A stretch of 5,597 nucleotides of DNA, taken from Clostridia bacterium (GTDB lineage: Bacteria > Bacillota > Clostridia > Oscillospirales > CAG-272). The translations under genes and the position numbers were made by a program. The notes beneath the pieces are model-generated. The model was not told the DNA's origin. It saw only the letters and a program-made list of their open reading frames with translations, and searched no databases. Positions 1 to 5,584 of the stretch are shown here, one piece after another. The stretch covers positions 1 through 5,597 of the forward strand of contig JAKSVJ010000093.1 in the NCBI GenBank assembly GCA_024408015.1, read 5' to 3'. How positions within the stretch are numbered: the first letter of the stretch is position 1; the number at the start of each line of letters is the position of its first letter.

Positions 1-47
1 CATTTCCTATTGTCCGTTCAACTAATAAGATTATACGTTGGACTTTT

Positions 48-74
48 TGTCGTTTTATACGACATGGAAGGAAA
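48..74 (+). promoter_or_regulatory. Leader hairpin and Shine-Dalgarno of the first gene
   Basis: TGTCGT (48-53) and ACGACA (59-64) form a 6-bp stem with a 5-base loop. It lies directly before the AAGGAAA ribosome-binding site at 68-74, which is 9 bases (counted from AAGGA) from the ATG at 82. TTATACG occurs at 31-37 and again at 55-61, the second copy inside the hairpin. I could not assign a convincing -35/-10 pair in bases 1-81, so the promoter may lie upstream of the window. The ribosome-binding site is clear; a regulatory role for the hairpin is only a possibility. Confidence 0.45.
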
Positions 75-81
75 TTAAATT

Positions 82-1032
82 ATGAAAAAATCTAAAATCT
101 TAGTCCCTGCACTCGGTATCTTAGCATTATCTACAGCTGCTGCTGTCTCTGGTACTGTTGCATGGTTCTCTGCATCACGTTCTGTTGATTTTGCAGTTTC
201 TAGCACTGTTATCAACCCTGAAGGTGCTTTAAAAGTTACTTTAGCTGCTGGTCCTGCTACACAAGTTAATGCAGAAGGCACCGCAGTTTCATTAAAAGAC
301 AACATTGCATTAAGAGACGCTTCTGTTGATATTGGCACAACTCTCAAATCTCCTGTTGTTTACCGCGCTCACTTAGATGGTAGTGGTGAACACGCAACTA
401 GTTTTGATGTATGTCCTGACGCACTAACCACAAAAGCAAGTACAACATCATCCAAAACTCCTGATTCAAAGACATTCGACGTTTGGTATGTTGCAACTTG
501 GACAGCAACTTTCTCTATGCCAGATTCTCCAACAACAGAGTCTTTCGATATTTATTTTGATGAAGCCGAATCAAGTTATGGTGTTGATGTAAGTGCTGCA
601 GTTCAAAACGCCTATCGTGTTGGTATGTATTCACCACAAAGCACAGCAGCTTCTGTTTGGGCTCCAAAACATACGGTTGATTCAACATTCACAGCATCTT
701 ATGTTGATGCAGATACAACTGTTGTTATAGGTGAAAACACCTCAACAACACCAGCAACAAAAACATATACATTAACAAATAACGGCAACTACACTTGTTG
801 CAAAGGAACAGTTACAGACTCTGTTACTGCAGCTGTCGCTCACGCTGATAATAAATATTTAGGCACAATCACAGGTGGAAGTGGTAACTTAACTGTAACA
901 TTTATTTCTTGGTTTGAAGGCACTGATCCTGATTGTATTACAACATCTAACTTTGCTGCAGGTGCTTACTCTGTTGCATCAGGTACAATGTCATTTAACG
1001 TTTTACCAGCAGATGCATATGCAACTGCATAA
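82..1032 (+). CDS. TasA/camelysin-like secreted protein with SipW-type signal peptide
   Basis: This 316-residue exported protein has a basic N-terminus (MKKSK), a hydrophobic segment at about residues 6-27 and the sequence SGTVAWF at 23-29. That resembles the signals of TasA and camelysin, which the ER-type signal peptidase SipW cuts; by analogy the cut would fall near A27/W28. The mature part is rich in Ser, Thr, Ala and Val and looks beta-rich. The stretch around residues 270-285 (TVTFISWFEGTDPDC) matches a W-(L/F)-E-G-x-D-P-x-C motif I associate with SipW-signal proteins of Bacillota. The segment near 177-184 (NAYRVGMYS) fits the same kind of fold. Cysteines are at 111, 239, 240 and 285. 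No LPxTG sorting signal or C-terminal membrane segment is visible, so it is probably released or assembled into extracellular fibres. The start is set by the AAGGA site, and the gene ends with tandem stops TAA-TAG. The exact role is unknown; a matrix-fibre or surface-layer subunit is inferred from TasA. Confidence 0.8.
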   Translation: MKKSKILVPALGILALSTAAAVSGTVAWFSASRSVDFAVSSTVINPEGALKVTLAAGPATQVNAEGTAVSLKDNIALRDASVDIGTTLKSPVVYRAHLDGSGEHATSFDVCPDALTTKASTTSSKTPDSKTFDVWYVATWTATFSMPDSPTTESFDIYFDEAESSYGVDVSAAVQNAYRVGMYSPQSTAASVWAPKHTVDSTFTASYVDADTTVVIGENTSTTPATKTYTLTNNGNYTCCKGTVTDSVTAAVAHADNKYLGTITGGSGNLTVTFISWFEGTDPDCITTSNFAAGAYSVASGTMSFNVLPADAYATA

Positions 1033-1033
1033 T

Positions 1034-1067
1034 AGTGTTAACACTAAAAAACCTTTGTTAATTAACA
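1034..1067. repeat. Pair of palindromes between genes 1 and 2
   Basis: AGTGTTAACACT (1034-1045) and TGTTAATTAACA (1056-1067) are each perfect palindromes. GTGTTAA at 1035-1041 can also pair with TTAACAC at 1062-1068. The second palindrome covers most of the candidate -35 element at 1055-1060. It could therefore be an operator for the small membrane gene, or simply a structured 3' end of the first transcript. AT-rich palindromes are common by chance, so the role is uncertain. Confidence 0.35.
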
Positions 1068-1083
1068 CACATTGATATATAAT
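1055..1083 (+). promoter_or_regulatory. Candidate sigma-A promoter of the small membrane gene
   Basis: TTGTTA (1055-1060) and a perfect TATAAT (1078-1083) are separated by 17 bases. The predicted transcription start, about 1089-1091, falls inside the 5' arm of the terminator hairpin at 1086-1107. A transcript from here would lack most of that arm. The -10 is a consensus match and the spacing ideal, but AT-rich DNA yields such matches readily. Confidence 0.5.
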
Positions 1084-1085
1084 TT

Positions 1086-1116
1086 CCCTAAGGCGAAAGC
1101 TTTAGGGATTTTATTT
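1086..1116 (+). terminator. Intrinsic terminator of gene 1, abutting the next start codon
   Basis: CCCTAAGGC (1086-1094), a GAAA loop (1095-1098) and GCTTTAGGG (1099-1107) form a 9-bp stem with one G-U pair, followed by ATTTTATTT (1108-1116). This is a standard Rho-independent terminator shape. The T-rich tail runs directly into the ATG at 1117. The 3' arm contains AGGG (1104-1107), the only ribosome-binding-site-like sequence in front of that ATG. Transcripts reading through from gene 1 would therefore hide it. Confidence 0.65.
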
Positions 1117-1458
1117 ATGAAAAACAAGAAGCCTTTATTTATAACTCTAATTTCATTAGATATAGCGCTAACAATCTTTCTGTTCGTTGTTAGTATTATC
1201 ATGTTGGCCACAATGCCATCACCGCAAGAAAAAGAATCTCTTGTTGTAAAAGACATGATAACTTACTTCCAAAAGAATCCTAATGTCTATCTTTTAGTGG
1301 GTGTTCTTCCATTATTCATCTTGTTGGTAGTGAACATCGTGTTCTTGATTAAGTTTATTAAGAAATCTTCCGAGAAAAAGAAAGTTGAACTTAACGACTT
1401 AAGCGATGAAGAAAAAGAAGCATTAAGAAAAGAACTTTTAAAAGATTTACAAAAATAG
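1117..1458 (+). CDS. Small protein with two membrane segments, function unknown
   Basis: I do not recognise a family for this 113-residue protein. It has a basic start (MKNKK), a first hydrophobic helix at about residues 7-32, and a polar linker at about 33-56 (PSPQEKESLVVKDMITYFQKN). A second helix follows at about 57-80, then a highly charged tail at 81-113 rich in Lys and Glu that probably forms a helix or short coiled coil. The positive-inside rule puts both ends in the cytoplasm and the linker outside. I chose ATG 1117 over an in-frame TTG at 1072. The TTG extension would translate the terminator hairpin, and the shorter form begins with a typical Lys-rich membrane-protein N-terminus. 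The only ribosome-binding-site-like sequence is AGGG at 1104-1107. It has its own candidate promoter and is closed by a strong terminator, so it looks like a single-gene unit between two secreted-protein units. A link to export of its neighbours is possible but unsupported. Confidence 0.7.
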   Translation: MKNKKPLFITLISLDIALTIFLFVVSIIMLATMPSPQEKESLVVKDMITYFQKNPNVYLLVGVLPLFILLVVNIVFLIKFIKKSSEKKKVELNDLSDEEKEALRKELLKDLQK

Positions 1459-1479
1459 TTGAAACTGAAATCAAAAGTT

Positions 1480-1513
1480 ATGCCGGTTTGACCGGCATTT
1501 TCTTTTTCTTTTT
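1480..1513 (+). terminator. Strong intrinsic terminator after the small membrane gene
   Basis: ATGCCGGT (1480-1487), a TTG loop and ACCGGCAT (1491-1498) form a perfect 8-bp stem. It is followed by a T-rich tract with two C interruptions up to 1513. It lies 21 bases past the stop codon and isolates the downstream riboswitch unit from upstream transcription. Confidence 0.85.
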
Positions 1514-1537
1514 AACATACATATTTGAATAAAAACC

Positions 1538-1553
1538 TCATTGCTTGCAATGA
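1538..1553. repeat. Inverted repeat upstream of the riboswitch promoter
   Basis: TCATTGC and GCAATGA form a perfect 7-base inverted repeat around a TT spacer. It ends 15 bases before the -35 element at 1569. It is not followed by a T tract, so it is not a terminator, and an operator is possible. A shorter inverted repeat with the same GC-TT-GC centre (5492-5503) lies in the second riboswitch promoter, but at a different position relative to -35. Confidence 0.35.
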
Positions 1554-1568
1554 AATTTGTATTTTACT

Positions 1569-1597
1569 TTGTATATGTTTTCTATGCGTGATATTAT
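1569..1597 (+). promoter_or_regulatory. Extended -10 promoter driving riboswitch 1 and the operon
   Basis: TTGTAT (1569-1574) is followed after 17 bases by TATTAT (1592-1597). The TG at 1589-1590 makes an extended -10 (TGnTATTAT) that can compensate for a weak -35. The predicted start, about 1603-1605, coincides with the first base of the sequence shared with riboswitch 2. The aptamer would thus sit at the very 5' end of the mRNA. Confidence 0.65.
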
Positions 1598-1603
1598 ATA
1601 CGC

Positions 1604-1671
1604 GTAAATAGCAAACCTATGGAAACGTAGGGACGCAAAACTATAGGGTCTGAAAAGATAGCCAGCTGCCG
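1604..1671 (+). promoter_or_regulatory. GEMM-I cyclic-dinucleotide riboswitch aptamer, copy 1 (A20 variant)
   Basis: The sequence follows the cyclic di-GMP-I (GEMM) aptamer in order. GCAAACC (1611-1617) leads into a hairpin of CCTATG (1616-1621), GAAA tetraloop (1622-1625) and CGTAGG (1626-1631). Next come the invariant GGGACGCAAA (1630-1639) and a short second hairpin with stem CTAT (1641-1644) and ATAG (1658-1661). The 3' strand is GCCAGCTGCCG (1661-1671). Aligned to Vibrio Vc2, C46 and the ligand-intercalating A47 fall on 1636 and 1637 and are intact. Position 20, a ligand contact that is normally G, is A here (1610). That change is known from GEMM-I riboswitches that bind 3',3'-cGAMP in Geobacter, so the ligand may be cGAMP, c-di-GMP or both. 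The second hairpin is much shorter than in Vc2, and no obvious closing stem is seen outside the core. The aptamer leads the two-gene secreted-protein operon. Confidence 0.93.
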
Positions 1672-1720
1672 AACAAACTTATGAAGCAAAGAAAGAAAGT
1701 TGTCGCAGCTGGTATTTTAT
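1661..1720 (+). promoter_or_regulatory. Possible expression platform reaching into the coding sequence
   Basis: CCAGCTGC at the aptamer's 3' end (1662-1669) is perfectly complementary to GCAGCTGG in codons 9-11 of the gene (1705-1712). G1661-T1713 adds a wobble pair. The stem would enclose a 35-base loop holding the ATG at 1681, and TATTTTAT (1713-1720) follows. Pairing it would break the 3' part of the aptamer, so it could act as an anti-aptamer that hides the start codon or as an early terminator. Ligand binding would then favour expression. This is inferred from complementarity alone; CAGCTG is self-complementary and part of the match could be chance. Confidence 0.4.
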
Positions 1721-2472
1721 GTCTTATGGCTAATGTATTTGCATTAGTTATAGGTGTTTTTGCGTGGTTTACAACTACACGTACAGCTTCTGACGATGAT
1801 CACAGTGTGGTGTTCAACGCTCAAGATTTAAGCATTGAATATGAAATGTACAAATACAATCCTGAGTCTAAGATGGGTGAAAGATTAAGAGAATACGATC
1901 CTCTTCGTTTTACATTGGACGAATATGACTCATTCATTGTTTCAAGAAACGAATATATCAATAGAATAGGTAGAATTGATATCACTTTTTACAAAAAAAT
2001 ATCTGCAACTACAACATTAAACGTTGAAATTCCTTGTTCTGCTGCATATAAAAATGGCACCGATATTTTGAATGAAATATCCAACATCATTCAATTCAAG
2101 TTTTTTGTTGCATACTATACAGACTCAAACGGCAACAAAATTACTGGCGCAGCAGGCACCAATGATGTCGTTGATGAAACAACACCAGATACAATTTACA
2201 AAACCTCAAACAATTTTTTCAAAACCTCAACAACCCATTATCAGTTTATTAATGGTGGCACAAAGACGATGGTTTTAAATTATTCATCTGCTGTTGTGCC
2301 TACTAATGCTGCTGGTTGTGTGTTTTACATTGAATACAATTATAGCGATCAACTTGTAAATGATTTTTATGGAAACGAAGGCGAAGAACGTGATGTTTCT
2401 GTTTTATCAAACCACGAAGCTGTGGATTTCCATCCTGATATTGATTACATCAGGTTTTCTCTAGGAGATTAA
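1681..2472 (+). CDS. Secreted protein with SipW-type signal, first gene of riboswitch operon
   Basis: This 263-residue protein begins with MKQRKK, then a long hydrophobic segment at about residues 7-28 ending in GVFAWF (25-30). That is the same A-W-F signal as in the gene at 82, so cleavage is expected near A28/W29. The mature part is acidic and beta-rich. It holds a Tyr/Asp-rich stretch at about 50-105 (IEYEMYKYNPE, YDPLRF, EYDSFIVSRNEYI) and a Thr/Asn-rich middle at about 147-190. Cysteines occur at 119 and 213, outside the signal segment. There is no sorting motif or second membrane segment. The overall plan resembles TasA-type fibre or surface proteins, but the closest family is not clear to me. 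The ATG lies nine bases after the riboswitch aptamer and has no Shine-Dalgarno, unlike the genes at 82 and 2474. The next gene starts one base after this stop codon, so the two are probably translated together. Confidence 0.8.
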   Translation: MKQRKKVVAAGILCLMANVFALVIGVFAWFTTTRTASDDDHSVVFNAQDLSIEYEMYKYNPESKMGERLREYDPLRFTLDEYDSFIVSRNEYINRIGRIDITFYKKISATTTLNVEIPCSAAYKNGTDILNEISNIIQFKFFVAYYTDSNGNKITGAAGTNDVVDETTPDTIYKTSNNFFKTSTTHYQFINGGTKTMVLNYSSAVVPTNAAGCVFYIEYNYSDQLVNDFYGNEGEERDVSVLSNHEAVDFHPDIDYIRFSLGD

Positions 2473-2473
2473 G

Positions 2474-5443
2474 ATGAGTAAGAAAGTAAAGACCGCATTA
2501 TCAATCTTTATGGCAAGTTTGTTCTTAACTTGTACTGCTTTTACTTTGTCTTGGTTTTTACCAAACAACACAATTGTTGGAAGCTCTTTAGCGGGTTCTG
2601 TTTTAAAAGCTTATTTCCATGCTGGTGATGGTAGTGAAGAAAATCCTTTTGTCATTACCAGACCTCGTCAATATGAAAACATGATACGTCTTCAATATGA
2701 AATGGATGGTTTCTGGAATGCTGGAGGCATGAGAGATGATTATCCAGTTGGATATAACTTTGAAATTGGTTATCAAGGTTTAAATCCTGACGATCCAGAA
2801 GGTTATTATGTATATAACTATGATGAAAATGGCGCCATCATTTACGATGAAGAAGGCAATGTTTCATATTCAAAAGTATTAAACGTTGGTAAAGATATTA
2901 AACTTCCGCCTTTAGGAACTGCTGAAAAACCATTCTGTGGAAACCTTGAAGGTCACGATTTAACTGTTTCAAACTTTGTTGTTGCTGGTAACGGATATAA
3001 TGACATTGGTATTTTTGGTTATGTGGGCCCTAATGGAACGTGTCATAACATATATTTTAAAAACGTCGATGTCGATACTGACGCTTACAATTCGTTGGTG
3101 TCTACGCCTTCAGATTCATCTCACACTTCTATGGATCATAGTGGCCAAGCCCATGTTGGCTATATTGCTGGTCACCTTACTTACGCTGACAATTTTACTG
3201 ATGTTTATGTCAATAACTGTAAATTTGTTGGTAGAGCCAATTCAAGTGGACCACTAACTAATAACTTTGGTTATTATGGTTTGGTTGAAACAGACGCTTT
3301 TGGAGCTTCTATTGGTTATGGTGATAACTATAAATTTACCCTGGACTCAGAAGCAGTTTATAGCTATTTTAAAAACAACTATGACTCTATTAAAGACGAC
3401 ACATTAGTGTTGAAAAATACAAAAGAAACTTATTATTCAACTCCTGATGAAAACGGGGATAAGATTGCTAGATTCCCTGATAAAAAGATATCTAACGCAG
3501 TTACATATTACGAAGATGAAACGTTCCCTACATATAACTTACAAGGTGATTTCTATGATCCAAACGACCTTGATATGAACTATTCGTTATCAACATTAGG
3601 TTATGTTGATGCGCCTTTCTATGATGAAACAACAAAATATCACGTTTATTACAAAACAGATTCTGGAAGATATGTTTTACCTCCTGATGATACTATTGTC
3701 ACAGAAACACCAATGGATGAAAATAACCAAGGTGCCGCCGATGGCGAAGATAAGCATTATTTTTATTTAGACACTGATAAGGCCACTGAGACAAGAGACG
3801 GTGAGTGGGAATATTATGAATGTTATAACAGGGATATTAATCCTGACACAGATATTGTGAAACCAACATTTAAATTTGTTATTCCTGATCTTCACTATAG
3901 TGGTGTCAGAAGAGCACACAATACTGGTTTAACTTGTACGCTATACATTGATGATACAATTGCTAATACCGTTAATATTACCGCAAAAACAAAATATATT
4001 AATCTTACTCGTGATGACTGGATATTTACTGCCTCTGATGTACAAGTTGAGATTCCTTATGGTATTCATTCCATCTCAGTTAAAGTGCAATTTAACTCTC
4101 ATATCGACCCGATTTTATGGGGAGACGGGGAGAACCGTGTAGATTATTTTTACTATGGAAATATTGCTGGAAACAACGTTGAGCAAATTTCGAGAGCAAT
4201 AAGAGGTGATGATGTTATCACTTTAAATCTTTCGGAAGCAACATCTAACAATTACACCGTTACGACCGAAGAATATGAGCCAGAGGCCACCATTTATCAG
4301 GACGAAAGATCTCATACATATGAATTATATGCAAAATTATTAGATGATAACGGCAATGAAACTGGTGGTTATGTAAAACTCTATCAAAAGAGAACAGATT
4401 TCTTCTGTGACCGTGATACAGGCGTGTGGACTGCCATTCAAATTAAACATGTTCCAATTCCGGGAGATGATAATAACCACTTTATAGCGGATTCTACGGA
4501 ATTAGTTAATTCCGGCTACAGTTCCGAAAACATTGACCTTGTAGGCCACGTAGAATTTTACTATGCGAATATTTTGAACTTAATAAAAATAAGGGTAATT
4601 CGTTTGATGCACGATAATGACGATGCATATCCTGGAGGGTACGTCGTTAAAACACTGCCGAATGATAAGATCGACAATAAAGCTCAATGGTATGCGACTC
4701 AATATGCACCTCGATGCATTGTTTTGTATTTGAAAAATACAGCAAACGCTCTCGATGAGAGAGATGAGCAAATGGGCAAGATTGATTTTAGACACTTTAT
4801 TTTTAGAGCTACACCTCAATTTATTAAAGGAAACGGAACGTATCTACCTTTATCTACCTTTGAAGATACTGAAGTAGACGATGATTCACCTCTCTTTGAA
4901 TCTATTATTCATGCCAATATAACCGAGTCTGACGTTAAAAAGATTAGCTACTGCTGCTTGAATAAAGATGGACAAATTATTGGTAGATACAATCAAAACG
5001 GAAATCCTGTGAGATTTAGTGAATCTGAAGCAAACATTGATAAATATGTTTTACTTTTGGGTTGTGTTACTTCTGGATCTGGTGTCGATGCTTGGATTAC
5101 AAATGTAAACTTTGAATATAAAGCAGAAAAAGGTACTGGTGGTAACTTTGGTAGTGTTGGTTATAGAGATAATCCTGATCGTATTGAACACACAATTTTT
5201 AACTTCTACATTTCTATTCCTGCTGGAAATATTAACTATGCGATTACTGTCGAATATATTAAAGGCGTAGAAGGTGAAAAAGGTAGATATATCATGACTG
5301 TTGAATGTAATGGTACTTTGTTTGTGCAAACTCACTTATACGACACAACTAACTACATTGTGGTGCTAAATGGTACAGAAATTACAACAACATCAAGTAG
5401 TGGTGATATATCCTCTACAGGTTATACGTATAGAGCGCCATAA
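2474..5443 (+). CDS. Large secreted protein with GLUG-like beta-helix N-terminal region
   Basis: This is the largest protein in the window, at 989 residues. Residues 1-28 are an export signal (MSKKVK, then a hydrophobic run ending TLSWF), a divergent form of the A-W-F signals of the two smaller proteins. Residues 50-75 (GDGSEENPFVITRPRQYENMIRLQYE) match the entry motif usually seen before GLUG/right-handed beta-helix domains. The helix-like repeats follow: LGTAEKPFCGNLEGHDLTVS near 147, DIGIFGYVG near 177, HVGYIAGHL near 227 and NNCKFVG near 247. This fold is common in large bacterial surface adhesins. Residues from about 260 to 989 are acidic, rich in Tyr, Asp and Asn, and beta-rich by eye, with no family I can name. 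No LPxTG, choline-binding or SLH anchor is visible, so surface retention is unexplained. Translation starts from AGGAG (2463-2467), six bases before the ATG and inside the end of the upstream gene, so the two form one operon under riboswitch 1. A structural or adhesive role is inferred from fold and context. Confidence 0.85.
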   Translation: MSKKVKTALSIFMASLFLTCTAFTLSWFLPNNTIVGSSLAGSVLKAYFHAGDGSEENPFVITRPRQYENMIRLQYEMDGFWNAGGMRDDYPVGYNFEIGYQGLNPDDPEGYYVYNYDENGAIIYDEEGNVSYSKVLNVGKDIKLPPLGTAEKPFCGNLEGHDLTVSNFVVAGNGYNDIGIFGYVGPNGTCHNIYFKNVDVDTDAYNSLVSTPSDSSHTSMDHSGQAHVGYIAGHLTYADNFTDVYVNNCKFVGRANSSGPLTNNFGYYGLVETDAFGASIGYGDNYKFTLDSEAVYSYFKNNYDSIKDDTLVLKNTKETYYSTPDENGDKIARFPDKKISNAVTYYEDETFPTYNLQGDFYDPNDLDMNYSLSTLGYVDAPFYDETTKYHVYYKTDSGRYVLPPDDTIVTETPMDENNQGAADGEDKHYFYLDTDKATETRDGEWEYYECYNRDINPDTDIVKPTFKFVIPDLHYSGVRRAHNTGLTCTLYIDDTIANTVNITAKTKYINLTRDDWIFTASDVQVEIPYGIHSISVKVQFNSHIDPILWGDGENRVDYFYYGNIAGNNVEQISRAIRGDDVITLNLSEATSNNYTVTTEEYEPEATIYQDERSHTYELYAKLLDDNGNETGGYVKLYQKRTDFFCDRDTGVWTAIQIKHVPIPGDDNNHFIADSTELVNSGYSSENIDLVGHVEFYYANILNLIKIRVIRLMHDNDDAYPGGYVVKTLPNDKIDNKAQWYATQYAPRCIVLYLKNTANALDERDEQMGKIDFRHFIFRATPQFIKGNGTYLPLSTFEDTEVDDDSPLFESIIHANITESDVKKISYCCLNKDGQIIGRYNQNGNPVRFSESEANIDKYVLLLGCVTSGSGVDAWITNVNFEYKAEKGTGGNFGSVGYRDNPDRIEHTIFNFYISIPAGNINYAITVEYIKGVEGEKGRYIMTVECNGTLFVQTHLYDTTNYIVVLNGTEITTTSSSGDISSTGYTYRAP
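4841..4860 (+). repeat. Perfect 10-bp tandem duplication inside the large gene
   Basis: TATCTACCTT occurs twice in a row within the codons for YLPLSTF. The unit is not a multiple of three, so gain or loss of one copy would shift the reading frame about 190 codons before the end. With only two units, slippage should be rare. Confidence 0.7.
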
Positions 5444-5454
5444 AAGCTTGATTA

Positions 5455-5471
5455 GCGCGAAACATACGCGC
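5455..5471 (+). terminator. Weak hairpin after the operon, doubtful terminator
   Basis: GCGCG (5455-5459) and CGCGC (5467-5471) pair around a 7-base loop, 11 bases after the stop codon. The following bases (AAACTTATTATTG) are not a real T tract. It may stop or stabilise the mRNA end only partly, so some transcription may run into riboswitch 2. Confidence 0.3.
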
Positions 5472-5481
5472 AAACTTATTA

Positions 5482-5510
5482 TTGATATTGGCACGCTTGC
5501 GTGTTAATAT
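5482..5510 (+). promoter_or_regulatory. Extended -10 promoter driving riboswitch 2
   Basis: TTGATA (5482-5487), a 5/6 match to consensus, is followed after 17 bases by TAATAT (5505-5510). A TG at 5502-5503 gives an extended -10. The layout matches the promoter of copy 1, with the start predicted at about 5516-5518, again at the first base of the aptamer. An inverted repeat CACGC-TT-GCGTG (5492-5503) fills most of the spacer, and GTGT/ACAC flanks the -10 hexamer, so a repressor site is possible. Confidence 0.65.
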
Positions 5511-5516
5511 ACACTC

Positions 5517-5584
5517 GTAAATAGCAAACCTATGGAAACGTAGGGACGCAAAACTATAGGGTCTGAAAAGATAGCCAGCTGCCG
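5517..5584 (+). promoter_or_regulatory. GEMM-I cyclic-dinucleotide riboswitch aptamer, copy 2 (A20 variant)
   Basis: This copy is identical to copy 1 over 69 bases (5516-5584 against 1603-1671), including A at the position-20 equivalent (5523), the GAAA hairpin, GGGACGCAAA and the closing GCCAGCTGCCG. The 13 bases that follow (TTTGGGATTTAAA) bear no resemblance to those after copy 1 and contain no start codon, so the expression platform here differs. The controlled gene starts beyond the window. By analogy it is probably another exported protein. Confidence 0.92.

Noticed and set aside
64..78. Four-codon upstream ORF (ATG at 64, TAA at 76) overlapping the Shine-Dalgarno of gene 1
   Set aside because: It lacks its own ribosome-binding site, and an ORF this short arises easily by chance.
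1072..1116. TTG start giving a 128-residue form of the small membrane protein
   Set aside because: It has no ribosome-binding site and would translate the terminator stem; ATG 1117 yields a normal Lys-rich membrane-protein start.
2199..2230. 11-base direct repeat CAAAACCTCAA separated by 21 bases in the gene at 1681
   Set aside because: It is in frame and encodes two similar KTS-containing stretches in a Thr/Asn-rich region; it looks like ordinary low complexity.
4580..5335. Minus-strand open frames opposite the large gene, and similar ones at 75-347 and 1062-1256
   Set aside because: They are antisense to well-supported + strand genes, lack convincing starts and have no recognisable content.
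82..5443. Possible Mycoplasma-type genetic code (TGA as Trp), suggested by the low GC and by stops that are only TAA or TAG
   Set aside because: The genes read through in full without any internal TGA, and the tryptophans I checked are TGG; four genes without a TGA stop prove nothing.
1604..5584. The two 69-base repeats as ends of a mobile element or attachment sites
   Set aside because: They are explained fully by the GEMM-I aptamer consensus with promoters in front, and no transposase or integrase lies between them.
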